Of a stretch of 64,000 nucleotides of DNA, positions 42,001-48,124 are shown piece by piece. Where the stretch lies: NCBI RefSeq assembly GCF_947331435.1, contig NZ_CAMZOF010000003.1, positions 310,001 through 374,000 of the forward strand, in the 5' to 3' direction. The translations under genes were made by a program, and so were the position numbers. The stretch comes from Pelagibius sp. Alg239-R121. Its GTDB lineage: Bacteria > Pseudomonadota > Alphaproteobacteria > Kiloniellales > Kiloniellaceae. Below the pieces are notes generated by a model. That model made no database searches and was not told the origin of the DNA. It saw nothing but the letters and a program-made list of their open reading frames with translations. Position 1 is the first letter of the stretch. The number at the start of each line of letters is the position of its first letter.

Positions 42001-42635
42001 AAATAACCGGCGGCGAAGGCAACGACCTGATCTTCGGTGACGTCATCAATACCGACTGGATGCTCGATCCGGTCGAGGAGGGCGGACTCGGTGCGATCGG
42101 TGAAGCTGGTGGCGGTTACAATACTCTCGTTGATCATCTGACCGCGACCTTGGGGCAGGCACCGACCAAGCTCGAGGTCATGACCTTCATTCAGGACAAC
42201 CAGGACCGCTTTATCGAAGAGGCTGCTCACGATACCCGCGGTGAAGCCGATCTCATCAACGGTGGGGACGGTGACGATATACTGCTGGGCCAGGGTGGCG
42301 CTGATATCCTGATTGCCGGTGAAGGGGATGATGCCCTCTATGGCGGCGCGGACGGAGATACCTTTGTCTTTAATCTCACTGCTGACGAAGGCAATAACAC
42401 CATCTTCGACTTCTCAGCAGGCAGTGGCGACCGGCTGTCCTTCGAGGATGTCACCGACGGTGGTGACAGTGGCGAGGACATCAGCATTGAAGATGCGGTC
42501 GCATCCTTCTCCAAGACCGATAATGTGGTGACGCTGGAACTGCAGAGCGGAACCACGATCGTGTTCCAGGATCTCGACAACGCGATCAACGACTTGACTG
42601 ATCTCGACACCAATGCGCTGATCAACGGGACATGA
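33081..42635 (+). CDS. Giant RTX-type repeat adhesin, type I secretion substrate (LapA/Bap-like)
   Basis: 3184 residues, very acidic. N-terminal region (about 1-140) could be a retention module and is followed by TAAG at residues 145-148, the LapG-type cleavage motif. Repeats of about 155-170 residues end in YTVTDxDGDxD...DDGP; their DDGP/DDAP ends lie near 35244, 35745, 36261, 36726, 37206, 37686 and 38146. Around residues 1694-1873 is a jelly-roll-like domain (GNLIVNGSFEEGHG ... YIDNISLCPC). A von Willebrand A domain (about 2680-2970) has the metal site DVSDSMS (D2685). RTX nonapeptides (GGDGDDILIGD, GGEGNDLIFGD, GGDGDDILLGQGGADIL) flank it and lead to a C-terminal secretion signal. No Sec signal. 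GAGGAG lies 9 nt before ATG. Odd for a type I substrate: at least ten cysteines, often as VCGxA/ICGVA. Likely exported by the ABC/HlyD/TolC set nearby. Confidence 0.92.
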   Translation: MTDDLSQGFDETSTDVDENSDSDAVFSSEAIDLVGQSTPSRGAGVVVQRPAPGSTQEYSNLAGENFLLDFDPSAAQFLVEGQNVVLGFDDDGDNVIDSRVVFLNMVDAASGENAPAFQIGEAEIPVAQLLSQAEQLSGDGTPLETAAGAEAVSGGGSTYGDNLGDLLNLLLAQGVIDGTALAFGVPNPDIALDPIDFVEGTISIDFVTITTEVSEGDVTGAFDGGFEDWQANQHQGDATQSPMRMNVTFNQPEGDDEVLNFITISEIPEGVTIFVGDPTNPANAQSGPVVQVAADDIDEIYILPPEHSDADIPLTVTANITDPTDGITATTTPLTVVGIVDAAADKPILSVRTSSPESMERDSSFVELRGVRQYDGEGGDYENENDDNPKEENCSPEEALVSLSVAATFPDFEDGSESHSIVVRGVPSDWTLIGNEAFPEGSVTHIVGEDGLDTYIFAVTDGSFVETVVFDPHDWSSERLSDGSANTLGDAGITVEAIAEEVDFSGGELTELNDVAITRADIHVCIEEDVPEAQNAAVAYDETPGVDDDANDVAELDEDVADGLSAAFGESYDGDLPKVCGQAQTTVNWEIFTDGTVDAETAEPSQYAVSFSYDGETSGLFTGGSENPEEVFLFSDPNDPTIVWGMTEAGELVFAGHLDPNLAGESADFTFVQFQQVNHPEAGVAEDGDHDENAVPNLSLTYTVTDDEGDQDSAEITVSIQDDGPSAEASSASLDESDGFEGEIPFELPKDAPDPCGLAKGAVSFTVGKDIVGSGIELAEAMSASYINPETEQLESFAVTSAGDTVIASLSEDGSEIRGETADGDLVYLLRLDQETGDYSFIQFRQIDHPVDGDSEAAQDDTLNLRFSYKVTDGDGDFVVNEITVSLDDDGPSAETAAIDYDETMGLGIVDGDPQGTDETAADLPDDLELPEGAEICGVAQTTLSFDFGKDELGGLVQLTDGEGELHDGTDSGLAATDGSESIYLYGDGTTVEGRIGGEDGEVAFTIHLDGETLWFVQHSAIEHPDGESFDESVFLQNLAYTVTDGDGDSVTKSITIEIQDDGPTATDTVEDTTLREQRLTDSNPFNDSASGTLNFDGGKDGASVTDISFDHASDPGSDSDFDGGLTSGGAPVVFAAAVDTGTHLYLTGSAGGNDVIEIRVEKATGNYVTTLMGPIDHPDIDETGSLDNLDLSFNYTVTDGDGDSDSALLTVRVSDDGPNARWSLARSLSESDLDNNGQESVSGNLRFDFGADGAGGVMVTDLAWSHDVGRDGDFDRILRAGGEEVVFGAAVEDGLGNIVLTGTAPIGESGASVDVISVTVNQTTGAYRIDLDHALDHPDAGQTGFLDQLLLAFNYTVTDADGDSDSNLLKVFVRDDGPDARWTAAEEPLKERDLDDNGTEKLEGQLNIDFGADGPGSVSVDDLRFVADREGGFRFLSLTSGGEEVIFGDAVDDGEGNLVLTGSAPIGEGGAVLSVISITVDKTTGAYVVELEQPVDHPDVNQTGGQDPIRLWFEYSVSDSDGDSDSSWLQIDIWDDGPRAGSTIADAPLSEADFHDDGSESVHGDLDFDFGADGPGSISNVSFAGAEDSETGTDAALTSGGAPVAFGAAAIVDGMLILTGAADGEDVIEIKVDQQTGEYWVTLLGPVDHPDVGESGAADPLELTFDFIVQDSDSPDSAKGSLTVTIEDDAPVLVDPCIHGNLIVNGSFEEGHGLGSRNWNTYGEGRIPGWNPDLEASNAPIEIQNGRLGGIRAQHGTAKLELDSHARGPFSESNAHIYQDVDTNPGETYELTFHYAPRPRDGGSGSSDAEVWWNGEKVATLTDDTRGWQEINLNVKGGDGDTSRLEFRAVGKENTLGGYIDNISLCPCAAVDEDDLPKGTDGSDSVSITAVLGVDFGADGAGSVIAADGPAGLTSNGEVVTYSYDPETQTLTATADGVVVFTVVFDAAGGEFGEFTFTLEGQLDHPISGEDILDLGLSFTATDGDGDFVEGTANVKVVDDVPIAEDNVDEVEENGVATGNLISDAGPDGVDQVGADQSGVISKIVHNGVTYELNADGTALSVSGGDPAPVENVDYSFDGTTLIIEGTELGGTLSVVLTGADAGDYSYRSVDAGHESTTATAGFDLGDSLGKSPAEWVASFEDQGFTLTASRWNPDTDSYDSGVPLNSKDVRIEGSNLYGGVGTAGDGNNGDFAETSYRDVAGLPDDAPYEYIDIGLPGETDSASLTVGALFNGILYDHGNVEQLTVEVSNDGETWVTATVDPVRGDYDGVITIHVSGDEPFSQIRVTPVQSDSGSGHSNSDFLILGVTAHDCAAAVEESFDYTLRDSDGDTSSATLTIGVEPGVAEPTVEIQVDAESGAICIKEDTTGTVNFTASAEGDDVITEIEITGLDPSATYDFSQIELDNPGASVVISEDGTSAKVTGLNTASVTTSFEVTAPADSDVDLGTLTVTATARDEGYCHTGITATASDSADVVVDAVADAITITSFSVSDASGDDDMTFGAGELGSLNIAATWGDGADGSEEHSVTIELPTGFVFTEFAEGESTLTLDDVSLPFDMNIGIQASEDITDGENLAFTVTVDGVELATLDGDNGASGVEKDLSDNTESAEATTYASVQVAVPDPDLVVGSNDNDEPENATPHYVPADTPPAEGGIFGGDGDDILIGDVGGTGSVEAAVNVSYVIDVSDSMSFVRVSLPDYQTSGPDADAYRLEGLPPGARVQYGDSYSESVYFNSSGTATLSDDQMGDLIIRLPDGSLDLNEPGFNITVQPLQYSGGGTHAVGTQQSKPVDPSEAGLVEAKEAFTALHDSLRNQLANNNLTTFQLVAFNSGVAVNQVFTYDPVDDRFENDSGQALEAVIANLGASGGTQFEGPIQAVEDFLNDGNRHDGAVNKVYFLSDGEDNDGYDASIDFEGIDVGVHVFGIGTEIVPEQLAQVAGEGNTDSSVVIVEDTGDLSTLLGDQTLTILTDVGEDEITGGEGNDLIFGDVINTDWMLDPVEEGGLGAIGEAGGGYNTLVDHLTATLGQAPTKLEVMTFIQDNQDRFIEEAAHDTRGEADLINGGDGDDILLGQGGADILIAGEGDDALYGGADGDTFVFNLTADEGNNTIFDFSAGSGDRLSFEDVTDGGDSGEDISIEDAVASFSKTDNVVTLELQSGTTIVFQDLDNAINDLTDLDTNALINGT

Positions 42636-42682
42636 TGCCGTCAAATTCAGGGACGAGAGCCTGACCGGCAGCGTCACGAAAC

Positions 42683-42720
42683 AAAACCGGCCGCGAGTGC
42701 AGTCTCCCGGCCGGTTTTCT
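42683..42720. terminator. Rho-independent terminator after the adhesin gene, probably bidirectional
   Basis: AAAACCGGCC (42683-42692) pairs perfectly with GGCCGGTTTT (42709-42718) around a 16-nt loop. A-run on one side and T-run on the other mean it can end transcripts from both the adhesin (+) and the converging protease operon (-). Confidence 0.88.
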
Positions 42721-42877
42721 TATGGACGAAGCTTCGTTCGCAGCGCGTAGGGTGGCTCCGCTGGCGCCTGACCACTTTTCAATGAGTTTGTGGTACCGAT
42801 GGCTGTGAAAACGAATAGGCCTAGAACGGATTCACCAGGGCGACAGGTCTTCTAAGGCGATTTCGTCGAACCCGGAT

Positions 42878-43936
42878 CTATTCGTCGAGCTGACGGGCCA
42901 ATTCGCCGAGCAGCGAGACGCTTGGCTTTGCGGGCCCGGTCAGATGGGCATCATTCAGAAACGCCTGAATAGCAATACGCCGGCTGGAACGCGACGGGCG
43001 CTTACCTCTTCCACGCAGATACCCCAATTCCGACAACAGAAGGTCAATTGTCTGGATTGGAGTGTCTTCCGCCTTGCGATTGACGCGTGGTGGCTTGCCT
43101 TCCCGCCAGATGTTCCCGGCTGGCCGGAGAATGCGTGCAGCGCGGGCCGAACCGACATCGGGATGGAACACCGATACTGAAAGAGCGCCGGCGATATCCT
43201 GTTTCCCGTCAGAAGCACCGATGACATGGACGCCCGTGGCGTAGATTCCGCCATCTGTAAAAACCAGCAACGGCGAACCGGAGTCACCCTGCATGATGCT
43301 GCAACGGTGGGCGATACCAACGCCGTTTTTAAAATAACCGGCGATTTCGCATCCGAAGCCGGCTTTCAGACGGTGCGGTGCATCGCCGCGATAGCCGGCA
43401 TGGAGCAGGGTTGCACTGCCTTCAGACAGGTCCCTGAGTAATTCGTTGTCCAGGCGGCGCAAAGCCAGCCATCCGGCATCTTTTCCCAGCGGACGTGCCA
43501 GCTCCAGAAGCGCCCAATCGGTGACAGTATTTTTGACCGAAGCGTCCGAAGTTTTTTTGTATTTCTTGGATTGTTTGTACTTTTTGACTGACGAGGTGAT
43601 TTTGTGCTGACGGTTCTGATATCCCGCAGTGAAGCGGATTTCCGACGATTTGATCCAGCGGTTGCTCGCGCGGTCATAGAGGCAATGCGCGGCGGTCAAA
43701 ACATGCTTTTGGCTAATCAGGAAACCGGAACAATGCCCGATCGAGGTTTCGATTTTGCCGATGGCGCTCCAGGGGTACTCCATGGCATTGACGGTCACGC
43801 GTTCCGGGATTGCCCAGGCGGCGTTGACGCCAAGCCCGAGCGTGCTTGAGCCGAGGAGGGTCGCGACCAGCAGAGGCTTCAGTCTTTTCGGACTGCGGGC
43901 CGCTGCGAGAAACCGATGATGAGGCCATTTTGTCAT
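42878..43936 (-). CDS. Exported trypsin-like (S1) serine protease with C-terminal peptidoglycan-binding-like domain
   Basis: 352 residues. A signal peptide follows an extended basic N-terminus (KPLLVATLLGSSTLGLGVNAAWA, cleavage near residue 42). The S1 triad is complete: H84 in LTAAHCLYD, D140 in VTDWALLELA and S219 in QGDSGSPLL; cysteine pairs (C69/C85, C196/C212) suggest disulfides and a periplasmic or extracellular place. Residues about 285-350 resemble PG_binding_1 (IQTIDLLLSELGYLRGRGK ... RIAIQAFLNDAHL). It is the last gene of the minus-strand set that faces the adhesin, 76 bp after its paralogue. A role in adhesin processing is inferred only from position. Confidence 0.87.
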   Translation of the reverse strand: MTKWPHHRFLAAARSPKRLKPLLVATLLGSSTLGLGVNAAWAIPERVTVNAMEYPWSAIGKIETSIGHCSGFLISQKHVLTAAHCLYDRASNRWIKSSEIRFTAGYQNRQHKITSSVKKYKQSKKYKKTSDASVKNTVTDWALLELARPLGKDAGWLALRRLDNELLRDLSEGSATLLHAGYRGDAPHRLKAGFGCEIAGYFKNGVGIAHRCSIMQGDSGSPLLVFTDGGIYATGVHVIGASDGKQDIAGALSVSVFHPDVGSARAARILRPAGNIWREGKPPRVNRKAEDTPIQTIDLLLSELGYLRGRGKRPSRSSRRIAIQAFLNDAHLTGPAKPSVSLLGELARQLDE

Positions 43937-44012
43937 CGGCCAAGACTAGAACGAAAACTTGAGCCAAGTTTTAACGCGCAAGGTTAACGGCAAAGAATAG
44001 TTGCGGAGATGG

Positions 44013-45038
44013 TTAACGTACCTTCTCTTCGCTCAGTAGGAGCTGCTCAAGCAACTGAATGGAGGCTTGGCCGTCACGGGTAAGCTTTTGCTCCAATTGA
44101 AATTTTTTAATTGCTTCGGCGCGTTCTTTTGCGGTTCCTGCAGTGTCGGTTGATAGAAAACCCGATCTGTACAGCAGCGCATCAATGGCCTTGAGCGGCA
44201 GCCGATTAATCTTATCGTTCTCCTGGGGCTGCTGGCCTGGTCCCCAATAAGCTTTCAGTGCTGTCGAGAACTCCAGTGTCGCTGGACCCGTTGCTTCGGG
44301 ATGGAACGCCACCAGCGAGAGCGTGCCGGAGACAGGCCGGCCGTCCCATCGAACTTGAAGGACGTGGATGCCGATTACGGAAATCCGGCCGCGATCAAGG
44401 ACCAGCAACGGAGATCCTGAATCGCCTTTGGCAATCGGGCAGTCGTGCACCAAGCCGGAATTCTTAGAGAAATTGCCAACAAATGTGCAGCCAAATGTTG
44501 CGGTGATGACATGAGCGCGCTGCCTTTGATAGCCCGCTTGGAGCAGTATGGCTTTCTTTTGGTCGATCCGACTGCGCAGTCCCTCGTCAAGGCCACGCAC
44601 ACCAAACCACCCGGTCTGTCGTCCTATCCCTTTCTTCAGTCGGACGACAGCCCAGTCGGCGACCGCGTTCTCAGCAGATACCGACTGTGCGGGCTTGAAC
44701 GCCTTCGACACTTGGTAGCTTTCGACCGGCGAATGCAGACTGTAGTCTTCGCGTTGATAAGCAGCGACAAAATGAAGTTCGCTTGCGCCGCGCCATCGTC
44801 CGCTGATGTTGTCATATAGGCAGTGCGCTGCTGTAAGCAGCGTCTGCTCGCCGATCATAAAGCCGGTGCAATGTCCGCGCCCGCCCGCGTTGAGGCGCCC
44901 GATCGGGCTCCAGGGATAGGAATGCGCGTTCACTTCAATCCGGGATGCGTTGCCGTCATTCTTTGCAAGTGCCTGCCCGCTGCCCGATCCAAGCAAGCAT
45001 GCGGCTATCATCCAGGCTGTCGTTTTGCGTGCAAACAC
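44013..45038 (-). CDS. Exported trypsin-like (S1) serine protease, paralogue of the next gene
   Basis: 341 residues, GTG start. Signal peptide MFARKTTAWMIAACLLGSGS (GTG read as Met) with likely cleavage after QALA. Same layout as the neighbour: PWSPIG region, H72 in LTAAHCLYD, D128 in VADWAVVRL, S207 in KGDSGSPLLVL, and a C-terminal helical PG_binding-like part (KAIDALLYRSGFLSTDT ... AIKKFQLEQKL). The two proteases share about the same motifs but differ widely elsewhere, an old tandem duplication. Starts 5 bp after the HD-GYP stop, so it is translationally linked to the signalling gene upstream. Confidence 0.87.
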   Translation of the reverse strand: MFARKTTAWMIAACLLGSGSGQALAKNDGNASRIEVNAHSYPWSPIGRLNAGGRGHCTGFMIGEQTLLTAAHCLYDNISGRWRGASELHFVAAYQREDYSLHSPVESYQVSKAFKPAQSVSAENAVADWAVVRLKKGIGRQTGWFGVRGLDEGLRSRIDQKKAILLQAGYQRQRAHVITATFGCTFVGNFSKNSGLVHDCPIAKGDSGSPLLVLDRGRISVIGIHVLQVRWDGRPVSGTLSLVAFHPEATGPATLEFSTALKAYWGPGQQPQENDKINRLPLKAIDALLYRSGFLSTDTAGTAKERAEAIKKFQLEQKLTRDGQASIQLLEQLLLSEEKVR

Positions 45039-45043
45039 CGTCG

Positions 45044-47188
45044 TTAGGTTTCGTTCGCCGGTAAGCCAGCCAACAGTTTCTCGCCTGCCACGCTGCCGAC
45101 GACATCCCGCAGGGCCTCAACGATGCGTGTCGCATAGCGATCCTTGTTCTCGTTGAGGATCTTCAGGGTTTCTTCGTTGGAAAGACCTGCACGGTATGAC
45201 CGCGGCTCAACGCGGGCGGAGAAGACATCGCACACTCCGAGGATCTGCGCCGTAACCAGGATCGCTTCTGCTTTCAACCCAACCGGATAGCCGCCGCCAT
45301 CCAGCCGTTCGTGCATCTGATAGATCGTCGGCAGGACTGGTAACTCGAAGTCGATATCCCGTAGCATCGACGCGGCGTGATCCAAGTGTTTTCTGATTTC
45401 GGCGATTTCCGAATCATCAAGCCGGTCGGGTTTATTCAGGAGCTTACGGGAGATTGCCAGCTTACCGAGCTGAGATAGATTCGCCGCAATCTCCAAGGTC
45501 GAGACCTCTTCGCTGGAGAGCTGCAAGCGCTTGGCGACTGCAACCGCAAGGCTGGCGACGCGACGCGAATGGCCGGCCAGATAGGGATCTCGCAGTTCGA
45601 TGGCACGCACAAGTGCGGTTACCATTTGCCGGACGGCCCGGTCGCGTTTCTGCTGCTCTTCTACCAACTCGGTGACGTCACGCACTACAGAAACGACGCC
45701 GTTGGGCTGATCCTGTTCGTCGAGGAACGGCAGCTTGGAGAACTGCAGATGCCGCCGCTTGCCGTCTAAATAGACTTCTTCGTTAAAGGTCGTAACGGCC
45801 GCGCGCTCAAGAGCTTTTTTGTCGGACAGCGCGAGACGATCGGCTGTTCCCTGACCGAAGAGCGCAACATCATCCAGGCCGACAATATCCTCTGAATCCC
45901 GGCCCACGGCTTTGGCGAATGCGCTATTGGCGTAACGGTAGTTGCCATCGGGCGCTTTCAATCCGATGTAGTCTGCGATGCTGCCGTTGATGCTGTCTAA
46001 AAAACGTTTTTGGGTTTGGATTTGTGCCGCGAGGTGTCGGAACTGGTCTGCCATCATTCGATTGTGGCTGCTGCGCAGCTGCGCCCAGACCGCTCCAAAG
46101 ACGGCAACGATTGCAAAGACGATAAGAGCCATAGCGACGATGACAACCGTTGTATAGGTGTTAAGCTCAGCGTGGGCCGCACCCCGGTCCATTTCGAGAA
46201 CAGCCCAGAAGTCATCACCTGAAATTGGTGCGGCGCGGGCGTAGGCGACTTTCGTGCCATCGAGCGAAGATCCCGCTGTAAAAGGCAGGCTTTTGTGTCC
46301 GGGGATAAAGTCGCTGCCGGCAAGCGATTGTAATTCGGGTGTCCTGGTGGGAAGCAGTTCAATAAGACCGTTGTCGGGCGTCATATGAACTAGATGCAGC
46401 TGTTCGCCTTTGGGAGCGAGTGGACGCGGTGCCAGGCTCTCAGCCAACTTTACGGCCACCGGCGCCGTTACGATCAGCACACCGACAGGCGCGGCTTGAT
46501 CGGTCTGGGACGCGGCGGGCAGGATTGGAATATAGATATCCATGACCAGGCCTGCCGCCGCGGCACGTGGCGCGCCGAATTGCCTGTCGCCGGCCGCCAG
46601 GACCGAGAGCGCCAACTTGGCCTGCTGTGTTTCCAACGGTGCGGCTCCACCGCTCGTAACGAAAGCAACGCCGGCCTTGCCGACCACGTAGCCCGACACG
46701 AAGTCAGCCGAGATCACAAAATCTGTAAGAACTCTTTCCATGTAGGGGAGTTGTTCAAGCAACGCGATGCCGAGACCCGAGTCAGAATTCTGGTTCTGTT
46801 CGACCTGTGGCGTCGATTCGATCACGCCACCGGCTGCATCGACATCGCTCGCAAACAACCGGAAGAGCTCGCTCTCAACCAGCCGGTCGGCGAGCCGCGC
46901 TGTGCCGTCGAGCCAGGTTGAGATGACCTCTGCGCGTGCTTCTACCGTGATCCGCATCCGCTGCTGCAAGTCGCCAATCACCTGCGCTTTTTTTGATTCG
47001 ATTGTCAGCCAGGGAATGACGACGGCGATGACGACGATAGCGGCAAGGCCGATCAGGGCGGATTTTGGCAAGCCGTCAGGTGCATCGGGTGAGGATGCCG
47101 GCTGTTCCAGATCGATCGTGGCCAAATCAGTCTGGGCCAGATCAATCGATGATCGCTCCAACTCGTTCATTCTGTTGCCTATGGACAT
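45044..47188 (-). CDS. Membrane sensor with dCache-like, PAS and degenerate HD-GYP domains
   Basis: 714 residues. TM1 43-63, a periplasmic region of about 280 residues (dCache-like), TM2 346-368, a PAS domain at about 400-510 (YIGLKAPDGNYRYANSAF ... VVSVVRDVTELV), then an HD-GYP domain at about 525-695 (HSRRVASLAVAVAKRL; NKPDRLDD; GGGYPVGLKAE). HD-GYP enzymes hydrolyse c-di-GMP, but here the HD pair itself is replaced: LSQLGK (S572, Q573) where LHDIGK is expected, and one His of the HHE motif is Met625 (YQMHER). H540, H601, H626, D654 and GYP (633-635) remain. Loss of metal ligands argues for a receptor rather than an enzyme. It follows the LapG gene by 26 bp, where LapD is expected in Lap systems. 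Confidence 0.9.
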   Translation of the reverse strand: MSIGNRMNELERSSIDLAQTDLATIDLEQPASSPDAPDGLPKSALIGLAAIVVIAVVIPWLTIESKKAQVIGDLQQRMRITVEARAEVISTWLDGTARLADRLVESELFRLFASDVDAAGGVIESTPQVEQNQNSDSGLGIALLEQLPYMERVLTDFVISADFVSGYVVGKAGVAFVTSGGAAPLETQQAKLALSVLAAGDRQFGAPRAAAAGLVMDIYIPILPAASQTDQAAPVGVLIVTAPVAVKLAESLAPRPLAPKGEQLHLVHMTPDNGLIELLPTRTPELQSLAGSDFIPGHKSLPFTAGSSLDGTKVAYARAAPISGDDFWAVLEMDRGAAHAELNTYTTVVIVAMALIVFAIVAVFGAVWAQLRSSHNRMMADQFRHLAAQIQTQKRFLDSINGSIADYIGLKAPDGNYRYANSAFAKAVGRDSEDIVGLDDVALFGQGTADRLALSDKKALERAAVTTFNEEVYLDGKRRHLQFSKLPFLDEQDQPNGVVSVVRDVTELVEEQQKRDRAVRQMVTALVRAIELRDPYLAGHSRRVASLAVAVAKRLQLSSEEVSTLEIAANLSQLGKLAISRKLLNKPDRLDDSEIAEIRKHLDHAASMLRDIDFELPVLPTIYQMHERLDGGGYPVGLKAEAILVTAQILGVCDVFSARVEPRSYRAGLSNEETLKILNENKDRYATRIVEALRDVVGSVAGEKLLAGLPANET

Positions 47189-47214
47189 CTTGCTTGATCT
47201 CTTTTGGTAAAGCT

Positions 47215-47913
47215 TTATTGGCGAACGAAGTGCGCCCAGCGGGTGGTCTCATTCATCGAATACTGCGGCAGGTAGTGCTTATATTTTGAGTGTGACAAAA
47301 TGACGTTCGAAAGGCTATCGAGGACCAGGATGTCGTTTTTTTCGTATATTGCCAGAATGGCATGTCCGATATTGCGAATTCGGTCCATCACGATGACCAC
47401 ACGCATTTCCTGTTCCGAGAAACCCAATTCTTTGAGAGCGAAGTATTTTGCAATCGAAAAGTCCTCGCAATCGCCGGAACGGGTCATGAATTCCACGGGA
47501 CTGGCCCAATATTCATTCACGCCAAAAACTTCTTGGTCGAACTTGTACGGCCAGCGGTTAAAATAGCGGTTGACCGCACGAAGCTTCTCCTGCCGATTAA
47601 GGTTTCGGGCAGAGATGATGATTTCGCGCCAGGATTTTTGCACTTCGCTCGAACAGTTCGCCGCGTTGTTTGTGCAGGACTGAAACGCTTTTTGTTCTTG
47701 CTTGACCTGGTCCAGTACTCTGCGCCATTGAGGCAGGGCCTTGAAGGACTTCGATTTAAATTCGATGGTCCGGAAGATCCCGGGAGAGGCGGTCTGCAGG
47801 GATTTTGTCAGATCACTCAGCGTCGCGGAGCGTACGGGAAACGGCGCGGCTGGCAGCGCGGCAGCAAATGCCGCGATCCCCATGATAAACCGTCGCCGAT
47901 GCACCGTGAGCAA
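47215..47913 (-). CDS. lapG: LapG-type periplasmic transglutaminase-like cysteine protease (BTLCP, DUF920)
   Basis: LapG cuts the N-terminus of LapA-type adhesins and releases them from the surface when c-di-GMP is low. The 232-residue protein has the triad C149 in SGDCEDFSIAKYFAL, H184 in NIGHAILAIY and D199 in VLDSLSNVI; the H-to-D spacing (15) equals that in Pseudomonas LapG, as does the calcium-site DCE around the cysteine. WREIIISARNLNRQEKLRAV and the YFNRWPYKFD motif are also family-typical. The N-terminus HRRRFIMGIAAFAAAL (twin Arg then hydrophobic) looks like a Tat or Sec signal. Start uncertain: TTG 47913 or GTG 47904. Substrate inferred: the giant adhesin 4.6 kb away. Confidence 0.9.
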   Translation of the reverse strand: MLTVHRRRFIMGIAAFAAALPAAPFPVRSATLSDLTKSLQTASPGIFRTIEFKSKSFKALPQWRRVLDQVKQEQKAFQSCTNNAANCSSEVQKSWREIIISARNLNRQEKLRAVNRYFNRWPYKFDQEVFGVNEYWASPVEFMTRSGDCEDFSIAKYFALKELGFSEQEMRVVIVMDRIRNIGHAILAIYEKNDILVLDSLSNVILSHSKYKHYLPQYSMNETTRWAHFVRQ

Positions 47914-48124
47914 TTCCTGTTCATGATCTGGAGTCTGATCGCTTTTCGCTGAATCAGGGAAAAACGTGAATCAGTCTCTTAATCGTGTTTTCATTTCGGA
48001 AGTCTTACAGAAATTGGTTAATACGTTTTGAAGATATGCGGTATGGAACGATCTGGACTCAGTGCGTAATCGCCTGGAGCGGATCGCTTAAGAGCACAGC
48101 GTTCAAACTCCGGCCCTCTGGGCC

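Noticed and set aside
41053-42360. Tandem GGxGxD-coding DNA repeats as a possible CRISPR or microsatellite
   Set aside because: They encode RTX calcium-binding nonapeptides in frame; spacing and sequence vary as protein repeats do. No CRISPR array is present in the window.
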